A stretch of DNA of 64,000 nt from Acidobacteria bacterium 28-1 (GTDB taxonomy: Bacteria > Acidobacteriota > Blastocatellia > Pyrinomonadales > Pyrinomonadaceae): contig MWYZ01000088.1 of assembly GCA_002050365.1 (NCBI GenBank), forward strand, positions 62,001-126,000, read 5' to 3'. Both the position numbers and the translations under genes were made by a program. Below, one piece after another: positions 53,774-63,688 of this stretch (position 1 is its first letter; every line of letters begins with the position of its first letter). A model generated the notes under the pieces. It did no database searches. It saw only the letters and a program-made list of their open reading frames with translations, and was not told the DNA's origin.

Positions 53774-54938
53774 AAATCTACTAACCGAATGGCGCAAACT
53801 CAATTTGCCTTTTGCCGACGAAACTTTTGTCGTCGCAGTTTCGGGCGGCGCAGATTCATTGAGCTTGATGCTCGCAGTAAATGAATTAAAAGAACGTCGA
53901 AAATTAGATTTGCGAATCGTCATCGCCCACTTTAATCACAATTTACGCGCTGCGGAAAGCGAACTTGATGCGCAATTCGTCAAAGAAATTACTAATAAGT
54001 TTAACTTTGAATTAGCCTACGGAATCCAAAATCCAGAATCGAAAATCCAAAATCAAACGGGCAATCTCGAACAAAACGCACGAATCGCGCGTTACGAGTT
54101 TCTCACCGAAACGGCGCAAAATCTTGACGCTTACGGTATTTTGACCGCGCATACGCTCAACGACCAAGCCGAAACTTTTCTGTTGAATTTAATTCGCGGA
54201 AGCGGTTTAGACGGTTTAAGCGCGATAAAGCCGATTAGAAGTCTTGAGTCGAGAGTCTTGAGTCAAAAGTCGGAAGAAAGTTTAAGCTATGAAGAAAAAT
54301 CCAAAATCCGAAATCCAAAATCCAAAATCCAACTGGTTCGTCCGTTGTTAAATTGGGCAAAGCGCGAAGATACGGAAAACTTTTGCCGTCTTAACAAAAT
54401 TGAATTTCGGCATGACGCGATGAACAATGATTTGGCATTTAAGCGCGTCCGAATAAGAAAAATACTGATTCCTTTACTTCAAGAATTCAATCCGAAAATT
54501 ATCGAAACATTAGCAAAAACTTCGGAATTATTACGGGGCAGCGCAGAACAGTTAGCCGCCAGCAGTCGACGTGCGGCAGAAAACTTCTCGCTTGAAGAGC
54601 GAGAATCAAAGGTTGAAGACGAAATTAAAAACTTAAGTTTGAAAGATTTAAAAGATGTTTTTCCGTCAATTCGACGAACGATTTTGCGCGAATGGCTGAA
54701 AGATAATCGTGGAAATCTCCGCCGTTTGGAACTGAAACATATCGAAGCTGTCGAAAAACTAATTTTCAGCCGCAAAAGCGGCAAAGTTGTTGAACTGCCG
54801 GACGGCGAATTGGTCTTGAAAAAAAATGGGAAATTATATTTCCAAAAAACTAAGGTTGAAAAAAGCCAGTCGGCAAACTACAATCAAAGTTTGGGTTTTG
54901 AAAAGCCCGCACAGCCGCATTCAGAAAACAACGGTTGA
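53757..54938 (+). CDS. tilS: tRNA(Ile)-lysidine synthase TilS
   Basis: A 393-residue N-type ATP pyrophosphatase that converts cytidine 34 of tRNA(Ile) to lysidine. SGGADSLSLMLAV (S29) is the PP-loop; IVIAHFNHNLRAAESELD and LTAHTLNDQAETFLLNLIRGSG are TilS blocks. Two stretches are repeat-derived: residues about 90-101 (IQNPESKIQNQ) and 161-193 (ESRVLSQKS... KSKIRNPKSKIQL). The second lies between the synthase and C-terminal domains. The core is uninterrupted. Confidence 0.92.
   Translation: MNQFCKNLLTEWRKLNLPFADETFVVAVSGGADSLSLMLAVNELKERRKLDLRIVIAHFNHNLRAAESELDAQFVKEITNKFNFELAYGIQNPESKIQNQTGNLEQNARIARYEFLTETAQNLDAYGILTAHTLNDQAETFLLNLIRGSGLDGLSAIKPIRSLESRVLSQKSEESLSYEEKSKIRNPKSKIQLVRPLLNWAKREDTENFCRLNKIEFRHDAMNNDLAFKRVRIRKILIPLLQEFNPKIIETLAKTSELLRGSAEQLAASSRRAAENFSLEERESKVEDEIKNLSLKDLKDVFPSIRRTILREWLKDNRGNLRRLELKHIEAVEKLIFSRKSGKVVELPDGELVLKKNGKLYFQKTKVEKSQSANYNQSLGFEKPAQPHSENNG
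54022..54335. repeat. Two in-frame simple-repeat tracts within tilS
   Basis: Tract 1 (54022-54058) and tract 2 (54238-54335, including AGTCTTGAGTCGAGAGTCTT and AAATCCAAAATCC units). Both are made of the CCAAAATC unit that occurs in recG, plus a GAGTC unit. Confidence 0.85.
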
Positions 54939-55028
54939 TAATAAAATATCATCAAAAGGCTGTATCTAAATTTGAAGGATAAACTTTCGATCAAAACGTT
55001 TGAAAGTTAATTTTGGAGGCTATAAAAG

Positions 55029-56981
55029 TTGAGTTCTAAAGCAAAACAAATTCTGTTGTGGCTGATGATTATTTCCAGTTCGTTGCTGTTTGTTTATTTT
55101 CTGCAAGGTAACAAGGGCAAGAATCCGCAAGATTTGACGATTGATTTAGCGATGACGCGAATTGAAAATAAGGAATTTAAGGAAGCCTTTTTCAAGCAGG
55201 GCGGAGTTGAATTCGTTGACAGAAACGAAGGTAAATTTGTTACGACTATCGGCAGCGACGCAACTCGTGAAACGCTTCTGAAAGCTATTACTGATTTTAA
55301 TAAGGCAAATCCGAGTTCGCAGGTTAAAACCAATGAAGAGGCAAGTTCGAGCGGCTGGGGCTGGATTTTGTTAATCAACGCTCTGCCATTTCTTCTCTTG
55401 ATTGGTTTTCTCGCGTTCACTTTGCGGCAGATGCAGGCAGGCGGCAATAAAGCTTTGAGCTTCGGAAAGTCGAAGGCGAAATTGCTGAACAATCAGCAAA
55501 AACGCGTTACATTTAAAGATGTCGCAGGCGTGGAAGAAGCTAAAGAAGAATTGCAGGAAATTATCGAATTTTTGAAAGACCCGCAAAAATTTCAAAAACT
55601 CGGCGGTAAAATTCCGAAAGGCGTTTTGATGGTCGGACCGCCGGGAACCGGTAAAACTTTACTGGCAAAAGCAATCGCGGGCGAAGCCAATGTTCCTTTC
55701 TTTTCAATTTCCGGTTCGGACTTTGTGGAAATGTTCGTTGGTGTCGGCGCAAGCCGCGTTCGTGATTTGTTTGAACAAGGCAAAAAGAACGCGCCGTGCA
55801 TTATTTTTATTGACGAAATTGATGCGGTCGGCAGACATCGCGGCGCAGGTTTAGGCGGCGGACACGATGAACGCGAGCAGACTTTGAATCAATTGCTCGT
55901 CGAGATGGACGGTTTTGAATCGAACGACGGCGTAATTCTCGTCGCTTCAACTAATCGTCCCGATGTTCTTGATCCGGCGTTGCTTCGTCCGGGAAGATTT
56001 GACCGCCGCGTCGTCGTTGGTCGTCCCGATGTAAAGGGACGCGAAGCGATTTTGAAAGTTCACACGCGCAAGATTCCGCTTGATGAAGCGGTTGATATCA
56101 ACGTCATCGCTCGCGGAACGCCCGGTTTCACCGGCGCTGATTTAGCGAATATTGTAAATGAAGCGGCTTTGAGCGCGGCGCGTTTTAACAAAAAAGTTGT
56201 TACGATGTCGGATTTTGAAGTTGCTAAAGACAAAGTTACGATGGGCGCAGAACGCAAAAGTATGATTCTTTCCGACGAGGAAAAGAAACTGACCGCTTAT
56301 CACGAAGCCGGTCATACTTTGGTCGGTCTGAAAGTTCCGTCGGCTGACCCGGTGCATAAAGTTTCGATTATTCCACGCGGAATGGCTCTCGGCGTTACGA
56401 TGCAATTGCCGGAAGGCGACCGTCACAGTTACACAAAAGAACATCTGACAAGCCAAATTGCGATTCTGATGGGTGGACGCATCGCCGAAGAAATTTATCT
56501 CGGCGCGAACAACATCACGACAGGCGCGTCGAACGACCTTGAACGCTCAACGGAACTTGCTCGTTCGATGGTTTGTGAATACGGGATGTCGGAACTCGGA
56601 CCGCTGACTTTTGGCAAAAAAGAGGAGCAGATTTTTCTCGGACGCGAGATTTCGCAACACAGAGATTATTCGGAAGACACGGCGATAAAGATTGACCAGG
56701 AAGTCAAGAAAATCGTCGCCGAGCAATATGAAATAGCGAGAACGATTTTGAAAGAAAATCACGATGCGATGTTGCGTTTGACCGAAGCTTTACTCGAAAA
56801 AGAAACGCTTGACGGTGTGCAGATTCGACGTATTGTAGCCGGACTGCCGCTCGATGAGGATAACGAAAGTCCGTCTTCGACCGATGGCGGAAATAATCAG
56901 CAAACGGAAGAAACTTCAAAAAATCCGTTCAAAAAACCGATTCTTCCGCCGATTACACCGAACAATCCGGCGACGGCTTAA
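55029..56981 (+). CDS. ftsH: ATP-dependent zinc metalloprotease FtsH
   Basis: A 650-residue inner-membrane AAA+ protease that degrades misfolded and regulatory membrane proteins. TTG start with GGAGG 10 bases upstream. Two helices (about 5-24 and 118-136) flank a periplasmic domain; GPPGTGKT is at 203-210, [17 protein letters not shown] is Walker [14 protein letters not shown] the SRH, and HEAGH is at 425-429. The C-terminus is Pro/Asn-rich. A strong terminator follows. Confidence 0.97.
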   Translation: MSSKAKQILLWLMIISSSLLFVYFLQGNKGKNPQDLTIDLAMTRIENKEFKEAFFKQGGVEFVDRNEGKFVTTIGSDATRETLLKAITDFNKANPSSQVKTNEEASSSGWGWILLINALPFLLLIGFLAFTLRQMQAGGNKALSFGKSKAKLLNNQQKRVTFKDVAGVEEAKEELQEIIEFLKDPQKFQKLGGKIPKGVLMVGPPGTGKTLLAKAIAGEANVPFFSISGSDFVEMFVGVGASRVRDLFEQGKKNAPCIIFIDEIDAVGRHRGAGLGGGHDEREQTLNQLLVEMDGFESNDGVILVASTNRPDVLDPALLRPGRFDRRVVVGRPDVKGREAILKVHTRKIPLDEAVDINVIARGTPGFTGADLANIVNEAALSAARFNKKVVTMSDFEVAKDKVTMGAERKSMILSDEEKKLTAYHEAGHTLVGLKVPSADPVHKVSIIPRGMALGVTMQLPEGDRHSYTKEHLTSQIAILMGGRIAEEIYLGANNITTGASNDLERSTELARSMVCEYGMSELGPLTFGKKEEQIFLGREISQHRDYSEDTAIKIDQEVKKIVAEQYEIARTILKENHDAMLRLTEALLEKETLDGVQIRRIVAGLPLDEDNESPSSTDGGNNQQTEETSKNPFKKPILPPITPNNPATA

Positions 56982-57005
56982 GAAAAGGTAAAAAGTACAA
57001 AGGTA

Positions 57006-57043
57006 AAAGGCAAAAGTGAAGTGTTGGCTTCACTTTTGCCTTT
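57006..57043 (+). terminator. Terminator of ftsH
   Basis: AAAGGCAAAAGTGAAG and CTTCACTTTTGCCTTT, 16 perfect base pairs, loop TGTTGG, 25 bases after the stop. Confidence 0.85.
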
Positions 57044-57113
57044 CGCATTTTTTGTGATCATTTAAGGCACAAAGGCACTCGGAACGAGTTGCGCCGGACC
57101 GAAATATCAGACT

Positions 57114-57150
57114 AAAGGCAAAGTAAAGTTTACGCTTTACTTTGCCTTTT
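57114..57150 (-). terminator. Terminator of the cupin gene
   Basis: TAAAGGCAAAGTAAAG and CTTTACTTTGCCTTT, with a short loop, T-run on the minus-strand side. Convergent with the ftsH terminator; the arms share AAAGGCAAA. Confidence 0.75.
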
Positions 57151-57232
57151 ATTCTTTTGCGATTCCGCAATTTTTTCCGCGCCCGAACTCACGGCAACGC
57201 AAAGCCAGTCAAGATGACGGACGCTACCGCAA

Positions 57233-57799
57233 CTAAAAACCGACGCAATTTCCCGGATTGGGAGCATCAATTCGGAATGCTCCGCCGGGCGGAACGTCGA
57301 AATAAGTTGCCCATAACTCAAGTCTTTGGCTGGTGCTTTCGTTGCGGGCGATGTGAACGTGTCCTTGACCTCTGTCAATAAAGGATTGACCAGCCGAATA
57401 GGTGCGAACTGTGCAGGTCGGATCATCGCTGTCATAAAAAGACATTTGACCGGACTTTATCAGCACAACCGTCGGTCCGGGATGGCTGTGCCAACCAGTA
57501 TTTCCGCCCGGTCCGATGACGATTTGCTGCACCACCGTTTCCTTTGCGTTAGTTACATTAATCTGCCTGCCATTAACCGTGAATGTAACATTGGTTGGAT
57601 CGGCAAAACTTGCTCTAGCGAAAACGTCCGCGTGCCAGATGTTGAAACTAGGCGTTAAGACAGCGGCGACGGCTACAACAGAGAACGTAGCGACGATTGC
57701 CGCCAATGCCAATTGCCGACCTTTGACGACGGCGGTCATATTTTTTATAGCGCAGAGTGCAAACGAGCAAAATCTGACGCTTAGTTGTTTGTAATTCAT
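57233..57799 (-). CDS. Secreted or membrane-anchored cupin protein
   Basis: A 188-residue protein. An N-terminal hydrophobic helix (about 30-50) directs export. The cupin barrel has VIGPGGNTGWHSHPGPTVVLIKSG (metal-binding His pair and Glu-like position) and a second motif, GQGHVHIARN. AAGG start context with AAGGAG upstream of the ATG at 57799. Single-domain cupins of this type bind a metal; the substrate is unknown. A possible small membrane protein gene precedes it on the same strand. Confidence 0.82.
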   Translation of the reverse strand: MNYKQLSVRFCSFALCAIKNMTAVVKGRQLALAAIVATFSVVAVAAVLTPSFNIWHADVFARASFADPTNVTFTVNGRQINVTNAKETVVQQIVIGPGGNTGWHSHPGPTVVLIKSGQMSFYDSDDPTCTVRTYSAGQSFIDRGQGHVHIARNESTSQRLELWATYFDVPPGGAFRIDAPNPGNCVGF

Positions 57800-57882
57800 T
57801 TTCTTTTTCTCCTTAGTTTTATTTTTGTTATTGCTCTATCGTTTTCGAGAAAACTTTCTCGAAAATTCTCTCTCTCTAATAA

Positions 57883-58032
57883 TTAGCGCGACAGTTTTTG
57901 AAAATCATTGGCAGCGCAAAAGTTAGAAGATGTTAGTTTTTTCATTTTCCGCAACAAGCGGCGCAACGCCACCGCCGTCACCGCCAGCGCGATGATTGCC
58001 GAAAGAGTTGTTAAAGTAGTTTTGATTTTCAA
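57883..58032 (-). CDS. Possible 49-residue membrane peptide
   Basis: TTG start at 58032 with AGAGG about nine bases upstream. MKIKTTLTTLSAIIALAVTA is followed by VALRRLLRKMKKLTSS, giving one helix and a positive flank, then a polar tail ending QKLSR and TAA. It overlaps a longer 68-residue frame (57923-58129) that lacks such order. The 400-base gap 57800-58216 is otherwise without a recognised gene, except for a hairpin at 58146-58176. Confidence 0.35.
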   Translation of the reverse strand: MKIKTTLTTLSAIIALAVTAVALRRLLRKMKKLTSSNFCAANDFQKLSR

Positions 58033-58216
58033 AAATTTTTTCCTCTAGCTGAATTTTGTTGACTTTAAATTTACGAATGCGATTAGCAGTTTCGGGTAGT
58101 CCCGATTTGTGATAACATTCGCCTGTCACTGAACAGTAAATTTTTCTCGCCGGAAAAGTCCTTTGTTTTCGGCGAGGTAATTCTTAGAAAACCATTAGAA
58201 AACTATTAGAAGGCGT

Positions 58217-60289
58217 ATGTTCCTGGAAACTAACAACTTCGAGTTCGGAGAATTTCATCTCGACGCGCGGGAAAAAGTTTTACTGCGCGACGGCAAGCCG
58301 CTTCCAATCACTCCGAAAGCATTTCAACTGCTCTTCATTTTGGTCGAGAATCACGGTCATCTGGTCGAAAAGGATGAGTTGATGAAATCGGTTTGGGCGG
58401 ACAGTTTTGTCGAAGAAGGCAACATCACCTTTACGATTGGGCTGCTGCGAAAGTTGTTGGGAGACGACACGAAAAATCCGCGTTTTATCGAAACCGTTCC
58501 CAGACGCGGTTATCGTTTTATCACCGATGTCAGGCGAGTCGAAATTGCAGAAAGGGAGTCGGAAAGACCGGAAGACAAGGAAACAAAAATCGGTTTATCG
58601 GCTGATTTTCCTTTTCCCCTTTCGCCTGTCTCACATTCCAGCAATACGCCGAGTTCCAGCGCGGTCGTCGCTCTGGCGGATTGGCGACGCGAATCAAATG
58701 AAAACGAGCCGGTAGAAGAGGTTTCATCCGGTTCACCCAAAGAATCAACCGAACAAACCGTCAGATTCGAATTAGCTCCAACAAAGTCATATAGCGAGAG
58801 CAAACACGCGCCTAAATATCGCGTATCATTTGCCGCATTTGCGCTGGCTGCATTTCTAATCGGCTCAATCGCGCTCGGTTATTATTTCTACGGTAGTAAA
58901 AAGGCTTCGAGCGCGGACGGCAAAAAATCAATCGCCATCTTGCCGCTCAAACCCATTAATACGGCAAACCGCGATGAGATTTACGAAATTGGGATTGCCG
59001 ATTCATTGATTCACCGGCTTAGTTCGATGAAAGGATTTATCGTCAGACCTTTGAGCGCGACTCGTAAATATGCCGACATCGAGCAAAACTCGCTTGCCGC
59101 CGGACAGGAGCAGCAGGTTGATTACGTTCTCGCCTCGAATTATCAATTGGCGGGCGGGAAAATTAAAGTTACGGCACAACTTATAAATGTGGCGAGCGGG
59201 CAGATTGAAGAAACTTACAAAAGCGAAAAAGAGGCGGGCGACGTTTTTGCGATGCAGGACGCAATCGCGGGCGAAGTCGGAAACGTTCTGCTGGCGCGAT
59301 TCGGCACGACCTAAAGCAGTCTGACGGCAAAGCGCGGGACGACTAATGAAGAAGCGTATCGGCTCTACCTGCAAGGAATGTATTTATATGACAAAAGAAC
59401 CTCGGCGGACGCGCGAGAAGCGGTTAAAGTTTTAGAGCAAGCCGTCAAACTCGACCAGAATTACGCTGCGGCGTGGGCGGGCAAGGCTCACGCGCACCGT
59501 TATGTTGCCAATCTCGGACGCAGCACCAACATTCAGGAGGAATATCAAAAATCAATCGAAGCGATAAATAAAGCGTTGGGGTTAGACGAAAATCTTGCAG
59601 ACGCGCATAGCGCTTGGTGCGAAAACAAGATGTATTACGAGTATGATTTCGCCGGAGCGGAGAGCGAATGCAAACGCGCAATCGAATTAGACCCCAATTC
59701 TTCGCTGGCACACGAGATATATTCGCGTTACCTGAATAGTCGCGGGCGACATGACGAAGCAATTGCCGAAGTTAAGACCGCGATAGACCTTGCTCCGACA
59801 TCGCTTTTCAACCAGAGAAATTATGGCGTCGCTTTGTATTATGCCCGACGCTATCCGGAAGCCGTCACGCAGTTCAAACGGGTGATAGCAATGGATAAGG
59901 ACTTTGGCACCACTTACCCTTGGCTTATCAACGCATTGCAAATGCAGGGCAATGAATCGGAAGCCTTTGAATGGCAGATGAAATTTCTAGCATCACAGAG
60001 AGCAGATGAAGAAACCGTTCAAATTTTTAAGACGGCATATCAAACATCCGGTTGGCAGGGCATTTTGCGTGAGCAGGTCAAAAGATTTGATGAAGGCAAT
60101 CAGGCTTATTTTTACGGCGTAGGTGTGAATGCCAAAGTAGGGAACAAGGACAAAGCGTTTGAATATCTGGAGAAATCGTACGGGCGGCGCGAGTTGTGGA
60201 TGGCTTATCTTCAAGTTGACCCGCGCCTTGATTCCCTGCGCGACGACCTGCGCTTTGATGAATTGGTCAAGCGCGTCGAATCGAAGTAA
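58217..60289 (+). pseudogene. Winged-helix/TolB-like/TPR transcriptional regulator, split by an in-frame TAA
   Basis: One reading frame of about 690 residues interrupted only by TAA at 59312-59314. The N-terminus is an OmpR/ToxR-type winged helix (FEFGEFHLDAREKVLL...VPRRGYRFI), then a linker, one membrane helix (AFALAAFLIGSIALGYYFY) and a TolB-N-like sensor domain (KSIAILPLKPI...VDYVLASNYQLAGGKIKVTA). After the stop the same frame continues SSLTAKRGTTNEEAYRLYLQ and at least four TPR repeats to 60289. ...ACC TAA AGC AGT... would be ACC TCA AGC AGT after one change. Frame and homology are continuous, so this is probably a recent nonsense mutation rather than two genes. Confidence 0.85.
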
Positions 60290-60367
60290 TGGTATTTGCC
60301 CGCGAAACACGCAAAAATTTAGCCGAAAATCGAAATGTTGTAAAATGTTGTCGGAGGTCTTTTGGAA

Positions 60368-60712
60368 ATGTCAGCCGAAGCACTCGATTCAATCAAGAAA
60401 CAAATGGCGGTTTTAACCAAACAGGAAAAGTTTGTGCTGGCAAACTATCTTTTGGAACAGGCGAAAGCAGAAGCGGAAACGGAAAACGGCAAAAATATCG
60501 AAGATGACGAAGCGAAACGCCGCCAACTCGAATGGTTAAAAACCAACCGTGAAAAATATGCCGGACAATACGTTGCTTTGGACGGCGATAAGTTAGTCGG
60601 ACACGGCGCAACTATTCGTGAGGCGCACGAACAAGCCAAACAAAACGGCGTGAAAAGCGCGTTTCTCGTGCGTGTTTTTGCGGAAGAAACAACCGTTTCC
60701 GCAGGTTTATAA
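60368..60712 (+). CDS. DUF5678-domain protein
   Basis: A 114-residue protein, started at the ATG at 60368 (TTG six bases before is possible). About 1-40 are helical and charged; the rest is a DUF5678 domain (LKTNREKYAGQYVALDGDKL and HGATIREAHEQAKQNG). In other genomes such genes precede a small aspartyl-protease-like gene; here the next gene begins with that kind of N-terminus but switches into a TonB receptor. The gap to it is three bases. Confidence 0.78.
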   Translation: MSAEALDSIKKQMAVLTKQEKFVLANYLLEQAKAEAETENGKNIEDDEAKRRQLEWLKTNREKYAGQYVALDGDKLVGHGATIREAHEQAKQNGVKSAFLVRVFAEETTVSAGL

Positions 60713-60715
60713 ACG

Positions 60716-62680
60716 ATGTCTTATCAACTCAATTTTGAAAAGTTTTTAACTTATAACATCGGCGACGAAGGCATCGGGTTGGATGTCGAAATAAAATTTG
60801 GCGAGGCAAGCGCAAAACTTCACGTTAATCATTCCGATTCGCAAGTCGAAAACTTTATTCAGGGCGGACTCAATACCTTGGAGCGAGGCGCTGATACGAC
60901 CAGCGTTGATTATGGACTGGCAGTTCAGCTTGCTTCTTTTACGCCGCAGATTTTGAACGAATTCCGCTTTCAATACGCACAGCGCGCGTCGGGCAATAAA
61001 AGAAATGAATTTTCCGGCACGGGACCTTCAGTCGTGATTACCAGTGTGGCAAACTTCGGCTCACCGAACAACACGGATACGATTTTCCCACTGCGAAGAA
61101 TAACGCAGATTCAAGACAATCTGACCCGAACAACCGGAACTCACGTCGTCAAATTCGGCGGCGGTTTCAATTTCTACAATTACAACGAGCGTTCAGCGAT
61201 TTTTTCCACATACACATTTTCTGCAAACAATCCAATAGACGCAATTAACGCTTACATCAACGCCCGCAATGGAACAACCCCGCGCGGCTACACTCGTTAC
61301 GAAGAAACCTTCGGCGACCCTGAAATCAACTACAAGGCGACTTTCTGGAATTTCTTCGCGCAGGACGATTGGAAACTAACGCGCCGTCTAAAAATTAACT
61401 TCGGCTTGCGTTACGACCTTTACCGAATCCCAAAGGCTGATTCGATTTCGCCGTTTCCCGCTTCGCAAAAATTTAATGTGGACAAAAATAATTTCGCGCC
61501 GCGTTTCGGAGTTGTCTATGCCTTGCGCGAAGGAAATCGCCCGACAATTATTCGCGCCGGAGCCGGAATTTATTACGACGCGCCGCTTTTAGCGATGTAT
61601 CAGCGGGCATTGCAAAACAACGGGAATCTGAAATTTTTCAGTTTTAGTCTTAATGGAAATAACGGCGGAATTTCAATTCCAAGCCCGAACGCGCCCGCGT
61701 TTCCGAACACTTTTTCCGGCTCTCTGCCTGCCGGTTCGGTTCTGCCGCGGCAAAATATTGACACGATTGCGCCAGATTTTGTGAATATGTATGCGATTCA
61801 CGCCAACATCCAACTCGAACAGGCAATTACAAACGACCTTTCGTTCGGCGTTGGTTATATCCATTCCGGCGGTCGTCATATTCCGGTTTACCGCACCATC
61901 AACCTTATTCCGTTTGGCTTTTTGGCGGACGGCAGACGAGTGTTTAGCAGGCTGGTCAATTCTTCTACTCGCTTCGACCCGAGAACTAACAACATCCTGA
62001 TGGTTGAATCGGCAGGCGTTTCGGAATATAACGCTTTGACCTTGCAATTGACCAAACGGCTTTCACGCGGGCTGCAATTCAGCGCGAACTACACGCTCTC
62101 GAAAGCCGAAGACGACGCACCCGAACAAAATACGACAACCGGCAATATTCAAGGTTTGGTTTTGTCTGACCCGTTCAATCGGCGTTTGGACAAAGGCAAT
62201 TCGTTTGCCGACCAACGCTACACTTTTGTAATGAGTCTGGTTGCCCGTCCGAAATTTAACTTTGAAAACAAAACGCTTCGCTATCTTTTCAACCATAACC
62301 AAGTCGGAATTATCGCCACCGCCAACAGCGGCGAAACTTTCAACATCATTTCCGGTTTAGACCTCAACGGCGACGGCGATTTGACTTCGGACAGACCCGT
62401 TGGCATCAAACGCAATTCGGGAACAACTCCGCCGCAATTTAACGTGGATTTACGCTACTCGCGTTTCTTTAATTTTACCGAGCGTTACAGGTTGGAAGTC
62501 TTCGGCGAGTTCCAAAATCTTTTCAACATCAACAGCATCGTCGGGTTCAACAACGTAAGAGTAATGACGAATCCTGATACCGGCGAATTAATCGGCGAAC
62601 TGCCCGATTTCCGGGCGCGTAACCAATCAACCTCGCAGGACAGCCGCCAGTTTCAACTCGGCTTCAAGTTTATTTTCTGA
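60716..62680 (+). pseudogene. Chimeric gene: alien N-terminus joined to Oar-like TonB-dependent receptor barrel
   Basis: The first 58 residues (MSYQLNFEKFLTYNIGDEGI to IQGGLNTLERG) lack a signal peptide, carboxypeptidase-like domain and plug. From about residue 59 (DTTSVDYGLAVQLASFTPQI) the rest is an Oar-like receptor barrel: FRFQYAQRASG, FGSPNNTDTIFPLRRITQIQ, HVVKFGGGFNFYNY, FFAQDDWKLTRRLKINFGLR and the C-terminal QFQLGFKFIF. A normal member has about 1,000 residues or more. Without a signal peptide it cannot reach the outer membrane. It probably arose by deletion between a cytoplasmic gene and a receptor gene. Confidence 0.75.
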
Positions 62681-62746
62681 ATTTGAATTAACGGGAGACT
62701 TCTTTTTTCTTTGCGTTCCCGGCGTTCTTTCTAGTTTAATTGATGT

Positions 62747-63610
62747 ATGTTTTGGCAAACGTCACGTCGCAAATTAACCTTGAAGAAAACTTTGGTAATG
62801 GCGATTTTAAACGTCACGCCCGATAGTTTCAGTGACGGCGGAAATTTTTTTTCTATTGATGACGCTCTCAAACAAGCCGAACAATTAATCGAGGAAGGCG
62901 CGGATATTCTCGACATCGGCGGCGAATCAACGCGCCCGAACAGCGCGAGAGTTTCGACGGAAGAAGAAATTCGGCGCGTCGTTCCCATTATCGAAGCGAT
63001 TGCCAAACGCTTTAATGTTCCAATTTCAGTTGACACGAGCAAAGCGGCAGTTGCTGAAAAAGCTATCGAAGCCGGCGCGGAAGTTATCAATGACATTTCT
63101 GGTTTGCGGTTTGATGAGCGAATTGCAGAAGTTGCCGCAAGGACAAATGCGGGTTTGGTTTTAATGCACTCGCGCGGCGAGTTTGAATTGATGCACAAAC
63201 AAATGCCGGTTGAAAATATCTTGCGGGAGGTTTCAGAAGGTTTGAAATGGAGTATAGAAAAAGCCAAAGTATATGGCGTAAAAAAAGAAAATATCGCGCT
63301 TGATGTCGGCATCGGTTTCAGTAAAACTTTCGAGCAGAATTTGGAATTAATTGCTAAACTAAATCAGTTCTGCCAAGAATTTTCAGATTATCCAATTTTA
63401 ATTGGAACTTCGCGCAAATCTTTTATAGGAAAAATTTTAGGCGATGTTTCAACCGACGAAAGATTACAAGGGAGTTTGGCGAGCGCGGCGATTGCCGTTT
63501 GGAACGGGGCGAACATCGTTCGAGTTCACGACGTTAAAGCGACGGTTGAAACGCTGAAAATTGTCGACATAATTAAAGAACGTGCCGGCATCTCAAATCC
63601 AGTAAGTTAA
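62747..63610 (+). CDS. folP: Dihydropteroate synthase
   Basis: A 287-residue TIM-barrel enzyme that condenses pABA with the pterin pyrophosphate in folate synthesis. MAILNVTPDSFSDGGNFF and DILDIGGESTRPNS are the pterin-site signatures; ISVDTSKAAVAEKAIEAGA, INDISGLRF, GLVLMHSRG, DVGIGFSKTFEQNLELI and LIGTSRKSFIG follow. Length normal. The ATG at 62747 gives MFWQTSRRKLTLKKTLVMAI; MAILNV at residue 18 is too deep to be the start. Confidence 0.95.
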   Translation: MFWQTSRRKLTLKKTLVMAILNVTPDSFSDGGNFFSIDDALKQAEQLIEEGADILDIGGESTRPNSARVSTEEEIRRVVPIIEAIAKRFNVPISVDTSKAAVAEKAIEAGAEVINDISGLRFDERIAEVAARTNAGLVLMHSRGEFELMHKQMPVENILREVSEGLKWSIEKAKVYGVKKENIALDVGIGFSKTFEQNLELIAKLNQFCQEFSDYPILIGTSRKSFIGKILGDVSTDERLQGSLASAAIAVWNGANIVRVHDVKATVETLKIVDIIKERAGISNPVS

Positions 63611-63688
63611 CTGCTTTGAATTCTGCTGAATTACAAACTCAAAAATAAAAGGTGTAAAATATAACTTTCAGTCAGGAGTATAAAAACA

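Noticed and set aside
57923-58129. 68-residue minus-strand frame with Gly-rich end, possible RiPP precursor
   Set aside because: No modification enzyme is nearby and a better-ordered overlapping frame (57883-58032) has a ribosome-binding site.
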